DNA of 64,000 bases, taken from contig NZ_MTKN01000002.1 of the NCBI RefSeq assembly GCF_001975825.1, positions 62,001-126,000 of the forward strand, written 5' to 3'. The position numbers and the translations under genes were made by a program. The stretch is from [Flexibacter] sp. ATCC 35208. Lineage in GTDB: Bacteria; Bacteroidota; Bacteroidia; Chitinophagales; Chitinophagaceae. The notes under the pieces were generated by a model, which saw only the letters and a program-made list of their open reading frames with translations, was not told where the DNA came from and ran no database searches. This document shows, in pieces, positions 16,643-25,349 of the stretch; position 1 is the first letter of the stretch; each line of letters begins with the position of its first letter.

Positions 16643-17815
16643 TTATACTCTTTCGATGATGATAGCACTCGCTCCTCCTCCCCCATTACAAATCCCGGCT
16701 ACACCATACTTCGCATTATTCTGATGCAAAATGGAATTCAGGGTTACCACGATCCTCGCTCCACTACACCCGACCGGGTGCCCTAAAGCCACCGCTCCAC
16801 CCCATACATTTACTTTGTTCATATCCAGGCCCAGATCCCGCTGGTTCGCAATCGGCACACAGGAAAATGCTTCATTAATCTCAGCAAAATCCATCTGGTC
16901 AATTGTCATACCTGCTTTCTTCAGTGCATTATTCACCGCCTTTACCGGGGTAGTGGTGAACCATTCCGGTGCCTGCGAGGCATCTGCAAAACTGATAATC
17001 TTTGCCAATGGCTTCAGACCAAGTTCTTGCAGCTTCTCTCCGCTTACCAATACGACGGCGGCAGCTCCATCATTAATATTGGAAGCATTTGCAGCTGTAA
17101 TGGTACCGTCTTTCTGGAATGTGGGTTTTAGTGTTGGGATCTTTTCGAAGTTAACCTTTTTATAATCTTCATCTTCGGCGACTGTAACGACTGTTTTTCC
17201 GGGGATTTCTACTGGTACGATCTCGTCTTTAAAATATCCTTTCTCAAATGCTGCTGCTGCCAGTTTGTAACTACGCGAGGCATATTCGTCCTGTTCCTCC
17301 CGCGATATCCTGTATTCAGTAGCACAGATCTCGGCGGCATTGCCCATGTGAAAATCTTTGTAAGGATCCCACAGCCCATCGCGGATGATGCCATCCGACA
17401 AGGTGCCATGGCCTAACTTATACCCGTTCCTCCCCTTATCCAGGTAGTAAGGTACTGCACTCATATTCTCCATTCCACCAGCTACCACCACATCATTATC
17501 ACCCAGCATAATACTCTGGGCGCCCAGCATGATGGATTTCATGCCGGAAGCACATACCTTATTTACCGTAGTACAAGGTACTGTATTTGGTAAACCGGCA
17601 TAAATACTTGCCTGATTGGCAGGTGCCTGTCCCAGGTTGGCACTGAGTACATTGCCCATAAATAATTCATTGACAGCACTTGCTGCCACACCGGCTTTTT
17701 CCAAAGCGGCTTTGATTACAATTGCTCCCATCCGGGTAGCTGGCAGGGTCGACAAGGCGCCATTAAACGAGCCTATGGGGGTACGCACAGCGGCGACTAT
17801 AAATACGTCTTTCAT
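16643..17815 (-). CDS. Acetyl-CoA C-acyltransferase (thiolase II type)
   Basis: The 390-residue enzyme is a thiolase condensing two acetyl-CoA to acetoacetyl-CoA, or cleaving 3-ketoacyl-CoA in beta-oxidation. The acyl-accepting C88 is in NKVCASG, the histidine base H346 is in GHPVGCSG, and the second catalytic Cys C376 is in GICNGGGGAS. All three are intact and the length is typical of homotetrameric biosynthetic-type thiolases, which suggests acetyl-CoA acetyltransferase. The degradative role cannot be excluded. It is a single gene with its own near-ideal promoter (17854-17885). That promoter lies within the remains of a degraded outer-membrane protein gene. Confidence 0.93.
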   Translation of the reverse strand: MKDVFIVAAVRTPIGSFNGALSTLPATRMGAIVIKAALEKAGVAASAVNELFMGNVLSANLGQAPANQASIYAGLPNTVPCTTVNKVCASGMKSIMLGAQSIMLGDNDVVVAGGMENMSAVPYYLDKGRNGYKLGHGTLSDGIIRDGLWDPYKDFHMGNAAEICATEYRISREEQDEYASRSYKLAAAAFEKGYFKDEIVPVEIPGKTVVTVAEDEDYKKVNFEKIPTLKPTFQKDGTITAANASNINDGAAAVVLVSGEKLQELGLKPLAKIISFADASQAPEWFTTTPVKAVNNALKKAGMTIDQMDFAEINEAFSCVPIANQRDLGLDMNKVNVWGGAVALGHPVGCSGARIVVTLNSILHQNNAKYGVAGICNGGGGASAIIIERV

Positions 17816-17853
17816 TCCGTGAATTCTTTAAGATTGATTTGGTGACTATCAAT

Positions 17854-17885
17854 CAAATATAACGGAATCAGAAACGGTATCCAAA
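17854..17885 (-). promoter_or_regulatory. Promoter of the thiolase gene
   Basis: On the minus strand, -33 TTTG (17882-17885), a 20-bp spacer and -7 TATATTTG (17854-17861) form a full Bacteroidota consensus promoter. The -7 box lies 39 bp from the thiolase ATG. The -33 and spacer fall in the last codons of the adjoining pseudogene. Confidence 0.65.
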
Positions 17886-17993
17886 CTTCAGGCAGATTGG
17901 GATGTATGCATATTGCTTAGGTTCCAGAAAATCGAATTTATCAAAGAAACCAAAATCTGTTGCACTGTGGTTCCAGTTGTTCCTGTTGAGCCA
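17868..17993 (-). pseudogene. Remnant of a duplicated outer-membrane beta-barrel gene (C-terminus only)
   Basis: The minus strand reads 41 codons ending KFGYRF and a stop. It is similar to the C-terminus of the neighbouring barrel gene at 18038-18679, which ends VRFGYRF. Both also share an N-[ND]-W-x-H stretch followed by an acidic/glycine-rich loop. The frame is closed by a stop at 17994-17996 and there is no start or signal peptide. I take it as the tail of a former tandem paralogue. The thiolase promoter overlaps it. Confidence 0.55.
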
Positions 17994-18037
17994 TTACCCG
18001 CAGTGCAAGCAAAAGGGATGTACAAGTTCTATTCATA

Positions 18038-18679
18038 TTAAAAACGATATCCGAATCTTACTTTAAATGGAATGTCTGGTAATGCGCCACCGCCGTCATC
18101 GACATGAAACCAGTCATTGCCTTCTTTATAAGCTGTTTCCGGCGGCGGTCCCTGTGTGTAGTGTTTCCACTTCCATTTCAGGCCTACGCCAACAGATGCT
18201 TCGAAGAAAAACTTTTCATTCTTGCCACCAAAGTTTGACTGAAATCCAAAGCGACCTCCCAGTGCAAACACCTGTTTCTGCTGTTCGTATTTTACCAGTT
18301 CTTCATACACCTGGCTACCATCTTCAATATGGGGTACGATATAATTCTCGTAATTATTTACCTGCTTATATAATGCCTGTGCAGCAAAGAACCACTTATA
18401 ATGTTGATGCCTGCCAGGGAAAAAAAACTTTACATCCGGCGTGATGCGAAAGCCATAATTTTCTCTGTCGTATTTATTCATGTTGTATAAAATCCACTGC
18501 CCTTCCAGCGCTGCACTGATATTATTTTTGATACGGTATTCAAAACCCAGGGCAGGTCCACCATCGGGTTCTGTAAAGGAGACTACATTGACGAATACGC
18601 GTAACCCCGTTAATTTTTGTTGTGCTTTCACTGTTGTCATACAGCATAGCAGCAATATGAGAAAGTAAATTTGTTTCAT
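18038..18679 (-). CDS. Outer-membrane beta-barrel protein
   Basis: The 213-residue protein has a signal peptide (MKQIYFLILLLCCMTTVKAQ) and a barrel-like pattern of amphipathic strands: LRVFVNVVSF, ALGFEYRIKNNISAALEGQWIL, FRITPDVKFFF, KWFFAAQALYKQV, QVFALGGRFGFQSNFG and FFFEASVGVGLKWKW. It ends in the aromatic terminus VRFGYRF expected for a BAM substrate. It resembles the DUF3575-type small barrels, but I am not certain of the family. It starts 7 bp after the second LVIVD-type gene, so it is the third member of an envelope operon. A decayed paralogue lies just downstream. Confidence 0.75.
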   Translation of the reverse strand: MKQIYFLILLLCCMTTVKAQQKLTGLRVFVNVVSFTEPDGGPALGFEYRIKNNISAALEGQWILYNMNKYDRENYGFRITPDVKFFFPGRHQHYKWFFAAQALYKQVNNYENYIVPHIEDGSQVYEELVKYEQQKQVFALGGRFGFQSNFGGKNEKFFFEASVGVGLKWKWKHYTQGPPPETAYKEGNDWFHVDDGGGALPDIPFKVRFGYRF

Positions 18680-18686
18680 AGATACA

Positions 18687-19430
18687 TCAGTTTGAAAGCT
18701 GTGAAATCAATTTCGGGCTTTGAGGATTGGAGATGTCATAACAATCCAGTGAGGTCTTACTCCTGCCATACAGCTTTGTACCGCCGATCTGCAGGGAATA
18801 ATACACCTTATCAGGAAAGGTGGTTTTCACCAGGTTGGTGGCCAGATCTATTACGCCCAAACCTTGGCTCTCCATGGAGGCATATACCGTATTTTCAGTC
18901 ACAGCAAATGCATTTACATTCTGAGCGGCCAATGCCGTGGGGGTACTAGTGGTATTGTTGCCAGTAAGGGTGTACATCCTTACATGGTCATCCGGATTAT
19001 CGCCGGTACAGGAGTAGCCTGGTTTATCTACAACGAATGCTTTATCGCCATATAAGGTCACCTTATTGCAGGTGCTCCATTGCCAGTAAAAGCCGGATGA
19101 ATTGAACCCTCCGGAAGAGACATCATACACCACTGTACCATAATAATTATCACGGCATACGACGAGGTTATTATTGTACAGGTACATGGTGTCTGCCGTC
19201 ATGCTCAGGTTCTCACGACCTGTTTCCACAGGTGTGGCAGGCTGAGAAAGGTCATAATTCACAACAGCATCATTGTCTGCAATGTACAGGTGATTGCCAT
19301 TAACGACAATACCTGCCTGGGCTACCGATTTGGAGGATGCGATGTAACTCAGGTTGGCGGGTGCAGGATCTACGGCCATCAAAACGGGTACTATCAGTAT
19401 GAATATATAGAGTATGTAAATTTTCTTCAT
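18687..19430 (-). CDS. Exported LVIVD-repeat (beta-propeller-like) protein
   Basis: The 247-residue protein starts with a signal peptide (MKKIYILYIFILIVPVLMA). It then has repeated units of the LVIVD type that build a propeller-like surface: AGIVVNGNHLYIADNDAVVN, TADTMYLYNNNLVVCRDNY, VTLYGDKAFVVDKPGY, AFAVTENTVYASMESQGLGV and YSLQIGGTKLYGRS, ending CYDISNPQSPKLISQL. Such proteins are cell-surface or periplasmic with no enzyme activity known. ATG 19430 overlaps the stop of the upstream lipoprotein gene (TAATG), which points to translational coupling. An in-frame ATG at 19442 is possible but would prepend only MSSI. Confidence 0.75.
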   Translation of the reverse strand: MKKIYILYIFILIVPVLMAVDPAPANLSYIASSKSVAQAGIVVNGNHLYIADNDAVVNYDLSQPATPVETGRENLSMTADTMYLYNNNLVVCRDNYYGTVVYDVSSGGFNSSGFYWQWSTCNKVTLYGDKAFVVDKPGYSCTGDNPDDHVRMYTLTGNNTTSTPTALAAQNVNAFAVTENTVYASMESQGLGVIDLATNLVKTTFPDKVYYSLQIGGTKLYGRSKTSLDCYDISNPQSPKLISQLSN

Positions 19431-19966
19431 TATCGACGACATTTTGCGGAGGTTCCTGTAAGATCTTCACTCAGTTTCCAGGACACGATCGTGCCTTTGG
19501 TAGAATCGGCGCAAATAAATAATACGCCTGTAAAGGGTGGATAATCGTTCAGGTGCCAGGCTTTGGAAATGCGGTTTGTTTCCTGCAGATTATTAAAGCT
19601 ATTCAGGCGAATGGTGACAAGGTCATCGTAGTTACTGACGTACAGGTAATCACCTTTGATAGCGGCTGCGCGGAAGCCGGGGATGCTGATGAAAGCCAGT
19701 TTTTTAGGATGGACGGGGTCCTGGTAGGAAATAACATGTAAGCCTGCGTCTTTTTCTTCTTCCAGTACATAGTCGCCGGAAGTATAGAGGTTTCCACCAT
19801 TGATAGTGGACTGAGGTGATAGAAAGCGAACAAGCTTTGCGTTAGGGTCTGCATTATAAACGGGCTCGTAGGGGGTTTTACTGGTGTCCCACTCATTGTC
19901 CGAGCCACAGGCATTTAAGAGCAACAGTACCCCGAACAGCGTACAGAATAACAGTCGGGTAGGCAT
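19430..19966 (-). CDS. LVIVD-like lipoprotein
   Basis: The 178-residue protein carries a lipoprotein signal (MPTRLLFCTLFGVLLLLNAC, lipobox LLNAC, acylated Cys at residue 20) and is probably outer-membrane anchored. The mature part has propeller-like units similar to its neighbour: SGDYVLEEEKDAGLHVISYQ, DPVHPKKLAFISIPGFRAAA and IKGDYLYVSNYDDLVTIRLN. It is short for this class. Together with the coupled next gene it would make the size of a single LVIVD lipoprotein of other Bacteroidota. The pair could thus be a split gene or a duplicated one; the second gene's own signal peptide favours two separate proteins. Confidence 0.7.
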   Translation of the reverse strand: MPTRLLFCTLFGVLLLLNACGSDNEWDTSKTPYEPVYNADPNAKLVRFLSPQSTINGGNLYTSGDYVLEEEKDAGLHVISYQDPVHPKKLAFISIPGFRAAAIKGDYLYVSNYDDLVTIRLNSFNNLQETNRISKAWHLNDYPPFTGVLFICADSTKGTIVSWKLSEDLTGTSAKCRR

Positions 19967-20046
19967 AAAGATTTTTTAAATAAAGCGGATCATTGGGGGT
20001 AGATGTTACTATTTATTTAAGATATTAACATGTCTTTAACTGAATT

Positions 20047-20066
20047 GGCTTGCGGCAGCAAGGAAG
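20047..20066. repeat. Short GC-rich intergenic repeat
   Basis: GGCTTGCGGCAGCAAGGAAG resembles 5533-5552 (GGCCCTGCGGCAGCAAGGAA, right after the OmpX-like terminator). A looser relative is at 29251-29271, after the dnaG terminator. All lie in intergenic DNA close to terminators. Orientation relative to genes is not constant. Confidence 0.35.
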
Positions 20067-20125
20067 ATCGCAATTATTCCGGCTGGCGCCAGTGGAAAAG
20101 AGGCTTTGCCGTCATCCTTTCATTC

Positions 20126-20163
20126 AAAAAAAATGCTCCTGCCTTTCGGCAGAAGCACTCTTT
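20126..20163 (-). terminator. Terminator of locus A (after susD)
   Basis: On the minus strand TGCTTCTGCC / GGCAGGAGCA, closed by the loop GAAA, is followed by eight T residues. It lies 25 bp after the SusD stop. Confidence 0.82.
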
Positions 20164-20187
20164 AGTTTGGCGGGAGATTTGACTAAA

Positions 20188-21762
20188 TCACCATCCTGTG
20201 TTGTTCGGCAATGCTGCCGTATTCACAGAAATTTCGGACTGTGGTACCGGCCAGAGATAATCGCGGGGATTGGTAAATTTCCTTGTTTCAATCACCACAT
20301 TGCTACCATAATCAGAACGGGTAGCATCATAATTATTCAGGATACCATGCGCGACTCCCGGCATCACTGTCTCAGCTATTTTCCAGCGACGGATGTCGAA
20401 AATGCGGTTGTCTTCCATTGGGAACTCCACATGTCTTTCACGACGTACCACTTCTCTCAGTGCTGCCTGTGTAGGAGCAGTCGTTGCCGTTACTGCAGGC
20501 ATACCTACACCCGGACGTTGTCTTACCAGATTGATCGCATCATATACAGACTGGTCGATCTGGTTCAGTTCGATCTTTGACTCTGCATAGGTGAGCAGTA
20601 CTTCTGCATAGCGTATCAGCACCATGTCATTGTAAGAGTTACTATCCCAGTTACCATCAATATCGGTAGGTACATATTTCTTATAATAATAACCAGTGAA
20701 TGAAGCATTGTTTTTACCTAATGCATCCAGGCCATTCTTATTTGTTACATCAATCACCACACCATTCAGGGTATCACCCGGTGTTACCACTACTTTTCTC
20801 AAACGTGGGTCACGATTTTTGAAAGGGTTCGCTGCATCATACAGCGGTGACTGATCGATCGGCAAACCGTCTGTACATTCATACGCATCTACCAGTGACT
20901 GCAATGGAACTACCTGTGACCATCCACCCATTGAAGGACCACCTACCCAGGTAGCCATTGCACTTGGATGTGTTGTCTTTACATAACCAGCAGTTAAAAT
21001 GAGTTCCAAACTGTTCTTGTTTGAACCATTAAACAGACTGTTGTAGTTCGCATCGATCTGGTAATACCCCAGGTCCATCACTGCCTTTGCAGCAGTAGCC
21101 GCATTGGTATAATCACCTTCATACAGCAGTGTACGTGCTTTCAGTGCTAACGCTGCACCACGGGTAATTCTACCCTGATCAGCAGTACCGTAGGATATAG
21201 GCAGATCTGGTGCAATGGCATCCACTTCGTCTACAATCCACTTGGCAACAGTAGCGCGTGGTGTACGTGCAATAGAAAATTCAGCTGTAGTAGGCGTATG
21301 ATCTCTGAACACCACATCACCATACAATCCTATCAGCTGCTGATAAGCATATGCACGGATAAAACGGGTTTCACCTTTCAGACGTGCTTTCAGGTCAGCA
21401 TCCATAGTCACCCTGTCTATATTATCCATCACATCATTGCAGGTGGCAATCATATGATATAGATTACTCCAAAAATTTGCGAAGGTACCTGTACTGATAG
21501 AAGCACTTCCGTTACCTACCAGCCTCACATCACTTGGCCAGTCGCTCCAGCTGTAGCTATCATCTGTAGCACAGGAAATGAAGATACGGTTATCCACATC
21601 ACCGAGACGGGTATAACAATTGTTCACAGCATTGGTGGCATCTGTAGCAGTAGCCCAGTAAGTTGCCTGGCTGGTACTGGATTGTGGCTGATCGTCCAGT
21701 TGTTTATTACAACCGGCAAATGCGATTCCACCCAGCATGATTAATATCGATAATTTCTTCAT
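20188..21762 (-). CDS. SusD/RagB-family outer-membrane lipoprotein (locus A)
   Basis: SusD-like proteins are surface lipoproteins that cap the SusC channel and capture the nutrient. The 524-residue product has a lipoprotein signal (MKKLSILIMLGGIAFAGC, Cys at 18) and the family's hallmark start (NKQLDDQPQSSTSQATYWAT), TPR-like helical core (RFIRAYAYQQLIGLYGDVVF) and late motif DMVLIRYAEVLLTYAESKIE. The C-terminal block RRERHVEFPMEDNRIFDIRRW and ending YLWPVPQSEI are also typical. It follows SusC by 12 bp. No glycoside hydrolase or protease gene is present in the same run, so the substrate of locus A is unknown. Confidence 0.95.
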   Translation of the reverse strand: MKKLSILIMLGGIAFAGCNKQLDDQPQSSTSQATYWATATDATNAVNNCYTRLGDVDNRIFISCATDDSYSWSDWPSDVRLVGNGSASISTGTFANFWSNLYHMIATCNDVMDNIDRVTMDADLKARLKGETRFIRAYAYQQLIGLYGDVVFRDHTPTTAEFSIARTPRATVAKWIVDEVDAIAPDLPISYGTADQGRITRGAALALKARTLLYEGDYTNAATAAKAVMDLGYYQIDANYNSLFNGSNKNSLELILTAGYVKTTHPSAMATWVGGPSMGGWSQVVPLQSLVDAYECTDGLPIDQSPLYDAANPFKNRDPRLRKVVVTPGDTLNGVVIDVTNKNGLDALGKNNASFTGYYYKKYVPTDIDGNWDSNSYNDMVLIRYAEVLLTYAESKIELNQIDQSVYDAINLVRQRPGVGMPAVTATTAPTQAALREVVRRERHVEFPMEDNRIFDIRRWKIAETVMPGVAHGILNNYDATRSDYGSNVVIETRKFTNPRDYLWPVPQSEISVNTAALPNNTGW

Positions 21763-21774
21763 GGCTTACTAAAT

Positions 21775-24700
21775 TTAGAATGACACATTTAATCCGAAAG
21801 TGAAGGTCTTTACCTGTGGGTAATACCTGCTATCGTTTGGAGACTCCGGATCTATATCATTAGGCAGTGAAGAGAAGGTAAGCAGGTTAGCACCACTTAC
21901 ATACACACGGCATCTGTCAAATCCTGATTTACCCAAAATATTGGATGGCAGAGAATAACCCAGCTGTACTGTTTTCAGACGCAGATACGCACCACTCTTT
22001 ACCCAGTAGGAAGAAGCCTGGTAGTTCTGTGTAGTCGTGAGCAGTCTTGGGAAAGCAGCACCTGTATTGGTAGAAGTCCAGCTATCCAGGTGTTCTTCTC
22101 TAAAGTTACCATCATTGCTGATAGGCGCTTTTTCTATGGGCATGGTCATGATATCTACTTTACCTACACCCTGGAAGAATGCAGAGAAATCGAAGTGCTT
22201 GTAAGATGCACCCAGGTTGAAACCGTATGTAAAGCGAGGCATGGTGTTACCGAGATACACCATATCACCACCTTTTCTATCCAGCGACTGAGTGATGGTA
22301 CCATCACCATTGATGTCTTTGTAGATCAGGTCACCAGGGCCTGTTGTACCAACGGTTTGTTTGGCATGACCAGCTACCTGTTCTGCTGTCTGGAAGATAC
22401 CTTCTGATTTATAACCATACAGCGCATTGATTGGCTGACCGGTTACAGTGCCTGTGTAAATGTAGTTGGTGTTTGCACTGATCTGGTCAGAACCTTTTAC
22501 ATCCAGGATCTTGTTGTGTACATCAGAGATGTTGAAACCAACGTTGTATTTAAATCCTTTTTCACCGATTGAGTTATGGTAGTTCATACCCAGTTCCCAA
22601 CCAATGTTCTGTACTTTGGCTGCATTCATAGCAGAAGGGCTCAGACCTACAGAAGATGGGATAGGCAGTGTCATGAGAATGTTATCAGTCGTTTTGTTAT
22701 ACCAGTCGAAAGTAACATCCAGTTTTTTCAGGATCGTCGCATCCAGACCGATATCTGTCATGGTGCTGGTTTCCCAGGTCAGACCACTGTTTGGATAGAT
22801 ACTGATACCCGCAGTTGGGTTCAGCACACCACCGAAAGGATAGCTACCATAGCTATAAGTAGTCTGGTAAGGATAGTTGTAAGAAGTAGGATCATCACTT
22901 ACAACCACCTTATCATTACCTAACTTACCCCATGAACCACGTAATTTCAGGTCATTCAGCCAGCTTATATCCTGCATAAATGATTCCTGTGACACTCTCC
23001 AACCCAGTGAGAAGGAAGGGAATGTACCCCACTTCTGACCGTCCGGGAAGCGGGAAGAACCATCACGACGAATGTTTGCTTCGAACAGGTATTTCTCATC
23101 GTAGTTATAGTTCAATCTGCCAAAGAAGGATACCAGGTTATATTCCATGGCATAACCTTCTGTGCTTTGGCCGGATTGTTCACCACCATTGAGCTGGGAG
23201 GTACCAGTTGCGAGATTCTTTCTGAAACCGTTCAGGTAATCGGTGGTTTCATTCAGTTGTGAAGCACCGCCTAACAGTTTGAAATAATGTTTACCGATTT
23301 GTTTGGTGTATTCTGCCAATGCCTGGAAGTTTTTGAACCAGTAGCCCTGTGCTTCCTTGGTCAGGTCGTTCTGGCCTAATTGCAGAATAGTGGAATTAGT
23401 AGGATGATCTGTATAATAGTTCAGCGTTTTGTCGCGGAGGGAGTTGTAATCAGACTGGTAGTTCACGGCTGCGGTACCTGTCAGTTTTAATCCTTTAGCA
23501 AGGTCGTAAACGCCTTTGAAGTTGCCGGAGAAGAGGTTACTCTTGTAGTTGTACAATCCACCTTCCTGCTGTAAGCGGATGGGGTTCTGGCCACCTCTTA
23601 CAATAGCCCAGGTACCATCTTTATACTTGTTCGCCGTAAGTGGGTTGATCACTGCACCCTGGCCAAACTGGTACCATGCGGAACCAGATACGCCCTGTGG
23701 TTCATTTCTGTCATTCATACGTGCAGAGATATCTGCACTGAATGTTAGTCTTTTCGTCACATTGATATCTGTGTTCAGGCGAACGGTAATTCTGTTGAAG
23801 TCCATGTTGGTGATCAGGCCTTTCTGATCGAAATAGTTAGCAGAGAAATGGTATTTCACATTTTCAGAACCCCCTGCTATACCCAGGCTATGCTCCTGTT
23901 GAAACCCGCTACCGGTCAGGATTTTCTTAAGCCAGTAGTTGTCGGGATAAAGATCGGTATCACGGTTAGGGTCGTCGTAGGCAGAGATCTGCGAATCAGA
24001 ATAAACCGCAGCGCCACCCGTGTTGATGGCGGTCTGATTCACCAGTTTCATAAAATCCTTTGCACCTACATATTTTGCAAGACGGGCAGGATTCTGCCAG
24101 CCAAAATAATTGGAATAGCTCACTTTCGCTTTGCCGGTGGTACCTCTTTTAGTGGTGATGAGGATCACACCATTAGCAGCTCTCACACCATAGATAGCAG
24201 CGGCAGCAGCATCTTTCAGTACAGAATAGGTAGCGATATCATTGGCGTCGACATCATTCATACTCATCTGAATACCATCTACCAGCACCAGCGGATCAGT
24301 GTTGTTCAGTGTACCGACACCACGGATCCTGATCGTACCCTGGTCAACACCAGGCTGACCGGAAGCAGTGGTAACGGTTACGCCCGGAGCAACCCCTTGC
24401 AGTGCTGTAGACACCTGGCCCACAGGTTTGGCACTGATCTCCTTTCCATCGATGGCGGTTACCGCACCTGTGAGGTTTACTTTTTTCTGTGTACCATAAC
24501 CTACTACAACGACTTCGGACATGCTTGTTACATCCGACATCAGTTTTACATTGAAGGTCGTGGTACCATTTACAGGTACTTCCTGTTTTACATAACCGAT
24601 AAAGGAGAATTCCAATACAGCGGTCGCATCAGGAACATTCAGTTTCCATGCACCGGTAGCATCTGTAGTAGTACCAATGGTGGTACCTTTTACCAGTACC

Positions 24701-25188
24701 GTTACACCTGGAATGGGTTGACCTTTATCATCGGTCACCACACCTGTAACGGGTATGGCTCTCAGCGAGGTAGCAGTGATGGTTTCGGGAGTAATGGATG
24801 AAGAAGCGACTGTGTTTAAATCGCCATTGGAAGTAGTTGGCGTAGCAGGTTCATCATCCTGTGCAAAGATGATATAGAAACCTTCTCCGAGTTTTTTATA
24901 ACGCAGTTTGTTAGGAACGGTAATAGTTTTCAGCTCATCTTCGAGGGAAGCTGTGCTTTCTTCTACGTTCGACAACTGCAATTTGGCCAGCTTGCTTTTG
25001 TACATGAAGTGTACATTGTACTTGAGCTCCAGCTTGTCAAGAACTGTTTTCAGCGATTTAGTCTGCGTTCTTTCGAAAGGAGCAGTGCCGGATTTCCCCA
25101 GCATAGCCAGGTCCTGGGCACTGGCAGGCATGTTATTTAAACATACCATGCCCATAGCCGCCATAAAGGCACTAACGAACTTGTTCAT
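21775..25188 (-). CDS. SusC-type TonB-dependent transporter with STN domain (locus A)
   Basis: The 1137-residue outer-membrane transporter imports an oligomeric nutrient with SusD using TonB energy. Order: signal peptide (1-25, ending PASAQ); STN signalling domain about 45-110 (SLKTVLDKLELKYNVHFMYK); carboxypeptidase-regulatory-like domain about 147-235 (VTGVVTDDKGQPIPGVTVLV); TonB box-like and plug (EVVVVGYGTQKKVNLTGAVT...IRIRGVGTLNNTDPLVLVDG); and a barrel ending FTFGLNVSF. The STN domain suits trans-envelope signalling to the FecR protein encoded directly upstream. The frame extends to 25326, but a signal peptide begins at ATG 25188; ATG 25224 is a less likely alternative. Confidence 0.93.
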   Translation of the reverse strand: MNKFVSAFMAAMGMVCLNNMPASAQDLAMLGKSGTAPFERTQTKSLKTVLDKLELKYNVHFMYKSKLAKLQLSNVEESTASLEDELKTITVPNKLRYKKLGEGFYIIFAQDDEPATPTTSNGDLNTVASSSITPETITATSLRAIPVTGVVTDDKGQPIPGVTVLVKGTTIGTTTDATGAWKLNVPDATAVLEFSFIGYVKQEVPVNGTTTFNVKLMSDVTSMSEVVVVGYGTQKKVNLTGAVTAIDGKEISAKPVGQVSTALQGVAPGVTVTTASGQPGVDQGTIRIRGVGTLNNTDPLVLVDGIQMSMNDVDANDIATYSVLKDAAAAAIYGVRAANGVILITTKRGTTGKAKVSYSNYFGWQNPARLAKYVGAKDFMKLVNQTAINTGGAAVYSDSQISAYDDPNRDTDLYPDNYWLKKILTGSGFQQEHSLGIAGGSENVKYHFSANYFDQKGLITNMDFNRITVRLNTDINVTKRLTFSADISARMNDRNEPQGVSGSAWYQFGQGAVINPLTANKYKDGTWAIVRGGQNPIRLQQEGGLYNYKSNLFSGNFKGVYDLAKGLKLTGTAAVNYQSDYNSLRDKTLNYYTDHPTNSTILQLGQNDLTKEAQGYWFKNFQALAEYTKQIGKHYFKLLGGASQLNETTDYLNGFRKNLATGTSQLNGGEQSGQSTEGYAMEYNLVSFFGRLNYNYDEKYLFEANIRRDGSSRFPDGQKWGTFPSFSLGWRVSQESFMQDISWLNDLKLRGSWGKLGNDKVVVSDDPTSYNYPYQTTYSYGSYPFGGVLNPTAGISIYPNSGLTWETSTMTDIGLDATILKKLDVTFDWYNKTTDNILMTLPIPSSVGLSPSAMNAAKVQNIGWELGMNYHNSIGEKGFKYNVGFNISDVHNKILDVKGSDQISANTNYIYTGTVTGQPINALYGYKSEGIFQTAEQVAGHAKQTVGTTGPGDLIYKDINGDGTITQSLDRKGGDMVYLGNTMPRFTYGFNLGASYKHFDFSAFFQGVGKVDIMTMPIEKAPISNDGNFREEHLDSWTSTNTGAAFPRLLTTTQNYQASSYWVKSGAYLRLKTVQLGYSLPSNILGKSGFDRCRVYVSGANLLTFSSLPNDIDPESPNDSRYYPQVKTFTFGLNVSF

Positions 25189-25349
25189 GTGAGTGTGGTT
25201 TGTGTTACTGTACTTAAAAGTCATAGGAAGTCCTGCTCCGCTATTGAGCGAATGAGCTACGACCTTTAAGCATGAATGAAATAAAAGCGCTGTTACTGTT
25301 GCATGCTGTTGTACACCAGCATACATCTCTTACGCATTGGTTGTTTTTC

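Noticed and set aside
23848-24801. 317-codon open frame antisense to the locus A SusC gene
   Set aside because: Shadow of a repetitive beta-strand gene; no recognisable domain.
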